DNA from: JAVBNJ01 sp031551625
GTDB taxonomy: Bacteria; Bacteroidota; Bacteroidia; Bacteroidales; UBA932
DNA length: 37,687 nucleotides
Direction of reading: 5' to 3'
Assembly (NCBI GenBank): GCA_031551625.1
Contig: JAVBNJ010000124.1
Span: 1-37,687 of the forward strand
The notes under the pieces were generated by a model. The model saw only the letters and a list, made by a program, of their open reading frames with translations, was not told the DNA's origin and made no database searches. Below are positions 33,144 through 37,687 of this stretch, one piece after another (within the stretch, counting starts at the first letter, position 1; each line of letters starts with the position of its first letter). Made by a program: the position numbers and the translations under genes.

Positions 33144-33341
33144 AGTTTCATCCCTTTGCTCTATATGCAAATGGATTGTTCCAATGAAAAACCGAAAACG
33201 CTTTTAGGTCGAATGAACTCTAACAGGGTTTAAAACTTAGGGTTAACTGGTAATAATCAACTAAAATTCAGAACGGAAATATGCAATAGGTATTTACCCG
33301 GCTTGTTTTCAAGAAGAAATTAATCGCGATTTTAAAATAAA
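33144..33341. other. intergenic stretch, no gene seen
   Basis: AT-rich sequence with a TAACAGGGTTTAAAAC fragment at 33221-33236 that resembles, in reverse complement, 17510-17530 near the mutS2 relic. One GTTAAC lies at 33242-33247. I see no coding region. Confidence 0.4.
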
Positions 33342-33373
33342 TTTGTATAATAAAAAACATTTTACTTCCTTTG
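33342..33373 (+). promoter_or_regulatory. promoter of structured RNA copy 3
   Basis: TTTG (33342-33345), 20 nt, TTCCTTTG (33366-33373), matching copies 1 and 2. The start region CTATGTTCTTT follows. Confidence 0.7.
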
Positions 33374-33379
33374 TAGCAT

Positions 33380-33699
33380 TCTATGTTCTTTAACAGTTGG
33401 TAATTATTTTGTTTATAGAAATCTGGAAAATTTCAATCAAGACAAGAGTAAGTAACAATTCTACAAACGTGGGCTTAGTTTATTTGTCTTGATGGTATTC
33501 CAGAACCTCTATAAACAATAAATAAAGTCCACTTTTTTTATGTACTCGTAGATTATGTCGATTACAAAAATGGAAACGTAAAGGCAACGAAAATAAAATC
33601 GTGGCAGGGGATTGTTGATTAAATCAAGAATAAATATAGCAGAGGAAGTTGGTTTCATCGTTTGTGTTTGTTATTTAGAAGCCAACTTTCAACGCTACC
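33380..33699 (+). ncRNA. candidate structured RNA, copy 3 (with pseudoknot)
   Basis: The outer stem GTTTATAGA (33411-33419) pairs with TCTATAAAC (33508-33516). The middle stem CTGGAA (33423-33428) pairs with TTCCAG (33498-33503), the third variant of the same helix. The upper stem ATCAAGACAA (33436-33445) pairs with TTGTCTTGAT (33484-33493). The pseudoknot GTGGGCTT (33469-33476) pairs with AAGTCCAC (33525-33532). In domain 2, GTGGC (33601-33605) pairs with GCTAC (33694-33698) through one G-U, and the distal helix is re-formed with new sequence, GTTGGTT (33648-33654) with AGCCAAC (33680-33686). The internal-loop residues AAAT and AACC and the GGCAA before domain 2 are kept. The protein gene follows after about 130 nt. 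Confidence 0.8.
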
Positions 33700-33721
33700 A
33701 CAATTTATTCGTTTATTAATA

Positions 33722-33748
33722 GATAAACTAAATAATTAGTTAAAATGA
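33722..33748 (+). repeat. conserved 27-nt leader motif shared with cassette 2
   Basis: Identical to 21272-21298, including the AACTAA/TTAGTT hairpin and the ATG at its end. That ATG opens a 17-residue frame (33745-33798) ending 31 nt before the real start. The peptide is unrelated to the one in cassette 2. Confidence 0.7.
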
Positions 33749-33761
33749 AAAATATATTTTC

Positions 33762-33774
33762 GCCACGTAGTGGC
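33762..33774. repeat. short perfect hairpin in an inserted stretch
   Basis: GCCAC-GTA-GTGGC lies in a segment between the leader motif and the gene start that is absent from cassette 1. It may be part of a small interspersed element, as a different repeat occupies this place in cassette 2. Confidence 0.5.
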
Positions 33775-33829
33775 ATAAGAATTCAACCCAACGCATAGAA
33801 CATTAATAACAACCAAAAAAATAATTATT

Positions 33830-34876
33830 ATGAACCGAACATCATTAAAAACAAAACACAGTTGTGAGTTCAGCGCAGCTAAAAAAACATTTCTATTCCT
33901 GTCGTATATAATGTCTACATTTGCGTTGAGTGCCGCTAGCTGTGTATCGGTAAAACAAATTAACAGTGACTATAAAAATAACAAAATAGTTGTATCCATT
34001 ACATGGACGGGCTGCGGCGGCGACATGTCGAATCATCGCAATACCGCATGGGTATTTGTCGATTACCGTGCAGTAACAGGTGCTACAAAAACCAATACAT
34101 GGAACCGCGCAACGGTCTCCATGTCGTCTGCCGGCACGGTAGTTAATTCGGGCGCTAGCAAAGGTGTGTGGATATATGGCACAAATGGTACTTCGCAAAC
34201 AATAACGCTGACACTGAACTCGAGCGGATTACCTACACAATATGATTGGTGTGCCTTTGCTACAGATTATCCACCCAACGCCGTAACATATACCAATGGT
34301 ATTTATACATTGCGTGGCACGAAGCCATTTGCAATAAATGGTGTAACGGTGAATAGTACAACATATTCAGGAGGAATTATAAATGTATTAACAGATGCTA
34401 CAGGTTGTCCCGGCTGGTTTGAGCGCGATGTGGCAACCACAAGTGGAACTTGCCAGCCGAATTTAATACGTGTTGGTGGCTATTGTAGAAATTTACCAGC
34501 AGATGAGGCATCTACTTACATCGGCTGTGGTTTCGAAATAAAAGCCACCGATATCAGCACCACTTATCCAAATAGGAATCAGTGCCCATCAGGTTGGCAT
34601 GTACCAACCTTTGATGAATTAAGATGCATGTGGAACGCCCGTAATCAAATAAACTTGACGAATGGTTCTGTTGTATATTGGTCAAGTAGTACAAGTGGAA
34701 ATGAAAAAATATGTGCTTCCGGAAGAGGGACTGAAAATGATAGCTGGTTTATATTGACGTTTAACCAGAACGCTATTGATTGTGGTAACAGTACGGGAGT
34801 TAATGCAGGGGAATTTGTATGGTGCCAAGGATGCCTCGTTACAAGCTCCCTGCAAAGAGTTAGATGCGTCCGATAA
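33830..34876 (+). CDS. secreted protein, cassette 3: conserved N-terminal domain plus divergent FISUMP domain
   Basis: This 348-aa protein has a basic N-terminus nearly the same as cassette 1 (MNRTSLKTKHSCEFSAAKK) and a signal peptide ending near LSAAS. The N-terminal domain (VKQINSDYKNNKIVVSITWT, HRNTAWVFVDYRA, YDWCAFATDYPPN) and linker LTDATGCPG (about 187-195) match the other two. Part of the DNA for this domain, HRNTAWVFVDYR, is almost identical to cassette 1. The C-terminal domain shares YCRNLPADEASTYIGCGFEI and CPSGWHVPTFDELRCMW with cassette 1, then a WSSS..G segment and LQRVRCVR at the end, typical of FISUMP domains. It is convergent with the LuxE-like gene, 5 bp apart. Ligand unknown. 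Confidence 0.8.
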   Translation: MNRTSLKTKHSCEFSAAKKTFLFLSYIMSTFALSAASCVSVKQINSDYKNNKIVVSITWTGCGGDMSNHRNTAWVFVDYRAVTGATKTNTWNRATVSMSSAGTVVNSGASKGVWIYGTNGTSQTITLTLNSSGLPTQYDWCAFATDYPPNAVTYTNGIYTLRGTKPFAINGVTVNSTTYSGGIINVLTDATGCPGWFERDVATTSGTCQPNLIRVGGYCRNLPADEASTYIGCGFEIKATDISTTYPNRNQCPSGWHVPTFDELRCMWNARNQINLTNGSVVYWSSSTSGNEKICASGRGTENDSWFILTFNQNAIDCGNSTGVNAGEFVWCQGCLVTSSLQRVRCVR

Positions 34877-34881
34877 ATAAG

Positions 34882-35868
34882 CTATCCTTCGTACATGAGA
34901 TTGCAGCCACGCACATCGCTTTGGGCAAAGCGGCCAAGCACCTCGAAGTTGCCGTCATCGTGACGGCAGCCGAGGTCTTGCGTTTCAATGAATGCACAAG
35001 AGTTCCGGTTCGCCAGGTCGATGATGTTGATACCGCCGACAACACCATCGGCTACGTAGCTCAATGGGTCGCGCTGGTCGCGGATACGTACCTGCATCCA
35101 TGGTGGTGTCCGGAAGATACCGTCGCCTGCAGAATAGGCTTGTGATAATAGTTCCGTCATGCCGTATTCCGAATGGATTTTTGCGACACCGAATCTTTTG
35201 TAGAGCATTTTATGCAATTCACGGCGCGGCAGTTCCTCGCGCTTTCCTTTCATACCGCCGGTTTCCATCACAATCAGTTCCGGAAAGTCGATCGGATAGA
35301 GGGCTGCAAAATCAAGCAATGCATAAGTTACCCCCAATAGCAATACTTTGGAGCCTTTGTTTCTAAGGGTTATTAAACGTTCGTGCAAATCCTCGAAGTT
35401 GTGCAGGTAGAAACCATTGTCGGCTTTGCCGCTTTGTTCCATCAACTTTTCCACCATATACACCAGCGACGAGCCTTGCCGTTCGAGATACGAAGGTAGT
35501 AGCGCCAGAAATGTATAATTGATCGGATTTCCATAGAATAAACTAAAACTTTCGTTTAAGCTTTTTTCGTACAGTGACAAATCGGTTACCATGTGCCGCG
35601 AAGTGCTGCTACCTGTGGTGCCGCTGCTGGTAAACGTAATTTGAGGCGGTTGGTTATTGCTTATTATTTCGTGCGTTTTGAAAAACGAAATAGGAAGAAA
35701 CGGAATATCGTTTACCTGTCTTACGAGCGCAGGGTCGATGCCCAACAACCGGATATACTCTCCATATATTTTACAATGCGTTGTCTGAAAGCGGAATATC
35801 TCTAAACACGCTTGTTCGAATTTAGCGACTGATTGGATGGCCAATATGTCGGGCAGCGGTAATGACAT
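34882..35868 (-). CDS. LuxE/PaaK-like acyl-protein synthetase
   Basis: This 328-aa protein belongs to the adenylate-forming superfamily, LuxE type. The visible features are FLPISFFKTHEI, the phosphate-binding loop TFTSSGTTGSSTSRH, LALLPSYLERQGSSLVYMV, the aromatic/Gly motif METGGMKGKREELPR and HSEYGMTELLSQAY, then DLANRNSCAFIETQDLG. LuxE enzymes activate fatty acids as acyl-AMP and pass them to a protein. Here no luxCD genes are present, so a different acyl acceptor is likely. The ATG at 35868 is chosen because it gives the typical start MSLPLPD just 5 nt after the upstream thioesterase gene. An ATG at 35916 would overlap that gene. The pairing with a thioesterase suggests acyl-group turnover. 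Confidence 0.8.
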   Translation of the reverse strand: MSLPLPDILAIQSVAKFEQACLEIFRFQTTHCKIYGEYIRLLGIDPALVRQVNDIPFLPISFFKTHEIISNNQPPQITFTSSGTTGSSTSRHMVTDLSLYEKSLNESFSLFYGNPINYTFLALLPSYLERQGSSLVYMVEKLMEQSGKADNGFYLHNFEDLHERLITLRNKGSKVLLLGVTYALLDFAALYPIDFPELIVMETGGMKGKREELPRRELHKMLYKRFGVAKIHSEYGMTELLSQAYSAGDGIFRTPPWMQVRIRDQRDPLSYVADGVVGGINIIDLANRNSCAFIETQDLGCRHDDGNFEVLGRFAQSDVRGCNLMYEG

Positions 35869-35873
35869 GCCAA

Positions 35874-36284
35874 CTATTTTATTTTTTCTTCGAAAGCTGC
35901 AATTTTTTCCCGCCATGAGTCAAGCATCGGAAACGATTGGCCGGTGCTGAAATCATAGGTTGACAAGACACTGCGGCCTTCTGCTTTTATTTTTCCACTC
36001 TTGGTATCGACAATACGCTGGTACATTTTCAGGCTGCGATTGCCTATTTCCATAACGCGCGTATGCACTTCAATTTTGTCGTACAGGAAAACCTGATCGA
36101 GGAAGTCTGCCTCGGTATGTACGAGTACCATTACTTTTCCACGGCGCCAGTCGACTTGCTCGTTCAGCGCCTGTTCGAAATAATGAAGGCGGCCAAGGTC
36201 GAAGAATTCGCCAAAAACGTTATTGTTGAGATGGCCTACACCATCCATGTCGTTAAATCGTATTTGAACCGGTAATTTTAACAT
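35874..36284 (-). CDS. acyl-CoA thioesterase, hotdog (4HBT) fold
   Basis: This 136-aa protein has the 4-hydroxybenzoyl-CoA thioesterase-like start IRFNDMDGVGHLNNNVFGEF, with the active-site region D..GHLNN, then a central helix and beta strands (KIEVHTRVMEIGNRSLKMYQ). Family enzymes hydrolyse acyl-CoA or acyl-ACP thioesters in the cytoplasm. It lies between holB (24 nt upstream) and the LuxE-like gene, all on the minus strand. Substrate chain length cannot be told from sequence. Confidence 0.85.
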   Translation of the reverse strand: MLKLPVQIRFNDMDGVGHLNNNVFGEFFDLGRLHYFEQALNEQVDWRRGKVMVLVHTEADFLDQVFLYDKIEVHTRVMEIGNRSLKMYQRIVDTKSGKIKAEGRSVLSTYDFSTGQSFPMLDSWREKIAAFEEKIK

Positions 36285-36308
36285 ATTTGTTTAAAAAATT
36301 AGAGCTAC

Positions 36309-37442
36309 TTACTTCCGCAACAACATAGTCAACTGCATGGCTAAATCCGTAAAAATGATTTTGGCATTGCCGTTTTGTGCCAGATGCACCATGGTGAGAT
36401 TAAATGCTTGTTGGATATCCCCTGTGTTGCGCTCGTTCACAAAGGGAGAGAATTTTCGTGCAAAAGCCTCTTGGTCGCCCAATAGATACGTAGCTTCAAT
36501 TGCATTGCGGTTGAACATAAAACTTTCGCGTAACAAGTGTTCGGCATACACAAGGAACGACTTTTGCTGTTCGCGCCCATACTGCGCCATGTCTTCGGCC
36601 CACGCCATAAGTGAGAGGCCATCGGCGGCATAGGCTGCACGCATCAGTGTGCTGAAGCGATCGAAATGGTCATTGGGCGATTGCTCGCCGGCCAACACTG
36701 TTTGCAATTCGCTATAGCTGCCTGCCGCTGCCCGCGCCATTTTTCGCGCATGCTCTTCGGAAAATCCGCCGTGCGCGAACACCACTTTCAACAACGCTTC
36801 TTCTTCGATGGGCGGTACACGCACAGGCTGTGCACGCGAGAGAATGGTTTTAATAATTCGCGTAGTGTCTTCGCTCACGAGAAAGAACAATGTTTTGAAA
36901 GGCGGTTCCTCTATCAGCTTCAGCAGCTTGTTGGCCGCCTGCATATTCATGCGCTCTGGCAACCAGATAATCATTATTTTGAATTCGGCTTCGAATGGCT
37001 TGTAGCTCAACTTTTCGATAATGCGCGCCGCCTCGTTCACACTGATATTACCCTGTTTGTTTTCGATGCCCATCCCGGCATACCACTCCTGCTCTGTGAT
37101 GTAAGGATTGGCCAGCAAAGTATCACGCCATTGTGTCAAGAAATGTTCGGTAACCGGTTTTTTGTCGGATGTAATTTCTTTAGTACTATTGACTGGCACT
37201 ACAAAATGCAAATCGGGGTGAATAAGTTTCTGTACCTTGTTGCAACTTGGGCACACACCGCAAGCGTCTGTATCTGTACGATCGGGACACATGATGTATT
37301 GCGCCAGCGCCAACGCCAACGGCAAGACACCGCTGCCTTCGGCTCCCCACAGCAGTTGCGCATGGGCAATGCGACCCTCGCGCACCATTTGTGCAAGACG
37401 TACTTTCAGCTCTTCTTGACCGACAACAGACTTAAATAACAT
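36309..37442 (-). CDS. holB: DNA polymerase III subunit delta' (clamp loader)
   Basis: This 377-aa protein is an AAA+ clamp-loader subunit. It has FKSVVGQEELKVRLAQMVRE, a zinc-binding Cys cluster (CPDRTDTDACGVCPSC, about 52-67), HPDLHFVVP, and the delta' signature MNMQAANKLLKLIEEPPFKT, then TILSRAQPVRVPP with the SRC-like arginine segment. The P-loop position reads GAEGSGVLPLA, with no lysine, so ATP binding is probably lost, as is usual for delta'. It acts with the gamma/tau and delta subunits to load the sliding clamp. The start at 37442 begins with the conserved MLFKSVVGQ. Confidence 0.92.
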   Translation of the reverse strand: MLFKSVVGQEELKVRLAQMVREGRIAHAQLLWGAEGSGVLPLALALAQYIMCPDRTDTDACGVCPSCNKVQKLIHPDLHFVVPVNSTKEITSDKKPVTEHFLTQWRDTLLANPYITEQEWYAGMGIENKQGNISVNEAARIIEKLSYKPFEAEFKIMIIWLPERMNMQAANKLLKLIEEPPFKTLFFLVSEDTTRIIKTILSRAQPVRVPPIEEEALLKVVFAHGGFSEEHARKMARAAAGSYSELQTVLAGEQSPNDHFDRFSTLMRAAYAADGLSLMAWAEDMAQYGREQQKSFLVYAEHLLRESFMFNRNAIEATYLLGDQEAFARKFSPFVNERNTGDIQQAFNLTMVHLAQNGNAKIIFTDLAMQLTMLLRK

Positions 37443-37462
37443 AATTAGAAATTAGGAATTAG

Positions 37463-37485
37463 ATTGCTTCGTGTCTCGCAATGAC
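37463..37485 (-). repeat. GTCATTGCGAG interspersed element (inverted copy)
   Basis: The reverse complement reads GTCATTGCGAGACACGAAGC followed by AAT. It is flanked by inverted AT-rich arms (ATTAGAAATTAGGAATTAG against CTAATTTTTAATTCTTAATT), so the whole 37443-37530 gap can fold as one hairpin. Related copies lie at 7160-7182 and 21332-21354. Confidence 0.7.
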
Positions 37486-37531
37486 AATGATCGCGCAATT
37501 CGTAATCCCTAATTTTTAATTCTTAATTAAT

Positions 37532-37687
37532 TTAGAAGTTTTCGCTCAGTAATTCGTAGAATGCCATCGGATGGTTACACAACGGACAGTTTTCGGGAGC
37601 ACCGTTGCCTTCGTGTAGATAGCCACATTCACGACAATGCCATTTTTGCTTCTCGGCGCGTTTGAAAACTTGTTGTTCTTCAACATT
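37532..37687 (-). CDS. rbr: rubrerythrin, C-terminal part (cut by the window edge)
   Basis: The last 51 codons of a minus-strand gene read WHCRECGYLHEG and PENCPLCNHPMAFYELLSEN followed by F. The two CxxC pairs form the rubredoxin-type FeCys4 site, and the sequence fits the C-terminus of rubrerythrin, a peroxide-scavenging di-iron protein of anaerobes. The diiron domain lies outside the window, so a stand-alone rubredoxin-like protein is not fully excluded. Confidence 0.85.
   Translation of the reverse strand, partial: NVEEQQVFKRAEKQKWHCRECGYLHEGNGAPENCPLCNHPMAFYELLSENF

Noticed and set aside
13957..33699. Reading the three structured RNAs as tmRNA, 6S RNA or a self-cleaving ribozyme
   Set aside because: There is no tRNA-like end or tag frame, no 6S-type single long rod with a central bubble, and no hammerhead or other ribozyme core that I recognise. 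Three copies before paralogous genes also do not fit a housekeeping RNA.
14288..34876. A diversity-generating retroelement within the window
   Set aside because: The C-terminal domains resemble target domains, but no reverse transcriptase and no template/variable repeat pair is visible in these 37.7 kb. A distant one cannot be excluded.
35869..35916. A longer LuxE-like start
   Set aside because: It would overlap the thioesterase stop and add unrelated residues before MSLPLPD.
1..37687. CRISPR array, tRNA or rRNA genes, prophage genes
   Set aside because: No regular spaced repeats, no tRNA cloverleaf and no phage structural or integrase genes were seen.

Overview
The window looks like a chromosomal segment of a Bacteroidetes bacterium, most likely Bacteroidales. 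The signs are repeated TAnnTTTG-type -7 promoter elements, weak or absent Shine-Dalgarno sites, a phoH-purC pair, a CapA-family phosphoesterase, an OMP-type beta-barrel and lipoproteins followed by acidic residues. No tRNA, rRNA, CRISPR array or intact transposase is visible. Rank and species are inferred from gene content only.

Layout. 1-13.6 kb is mostly housekeeping: threonine aldolase and a SPOR lipoprotein (minus), then CapA-like, phoH, purC, a LysM/periplasmic-binding protein, rlmH, a 1137-aa NtrY-like histidine kinase, and a two-gene unit with a YbjN-like protein and a cytosolic trypsin-like protease that also ends in a YbjN-like domain. 13.6-15.4 kb, 20.8-22.6 kb and 33.1-34.9 kb hold three copies of one cassette: a conserved promoter, a ~285-320 nt structured RNA, then a secreted protein with a shared N-terminal domain and a divergent C-terminal domain that looks FISUMP-like. 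15.4-18.3 kb is a toxin-type island (Fic, a broken DUF1016 nuclease gene, HepT/MntA) inserted just upstream of mutS2, with a decayed second copy of the mutS2 5' end. 22.6-27.1 kb (minus) is an operon of an outer-membrane beta-barrel protein, a small coiled-coil protein and an ABC1/UbiB-family kinase. 27.3-33.1 kb is one 1920-aa lipoprotein with about 17 Ig/PKD-like modules and a C-terminal FISUMP domain. 34.9-37.7 kb (minus) carries a LuxE-like acyl-protein synthetase, a hotdog thioesterase, holB and the 3' end of a rubrerythrin gene.

The most striking signal is the three-copy RNA. Its stems and a pseudoknot are kept by compensatory changes between copies, and each copy has a TTTG-N19/20-NNNCTTTG promoter. 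Each RNA lies upstream of a paralogous secreted protein gene, so it is either a long cis-regulatory leader or an independent RNA made from the same promoter. I do not recognise it as a named RNA family. The giant lipoprotein shares the C-terminal domain type and lies immediately upstream of cassette 3, so these loci probably form a surface or secreted protein family with variable display domains.
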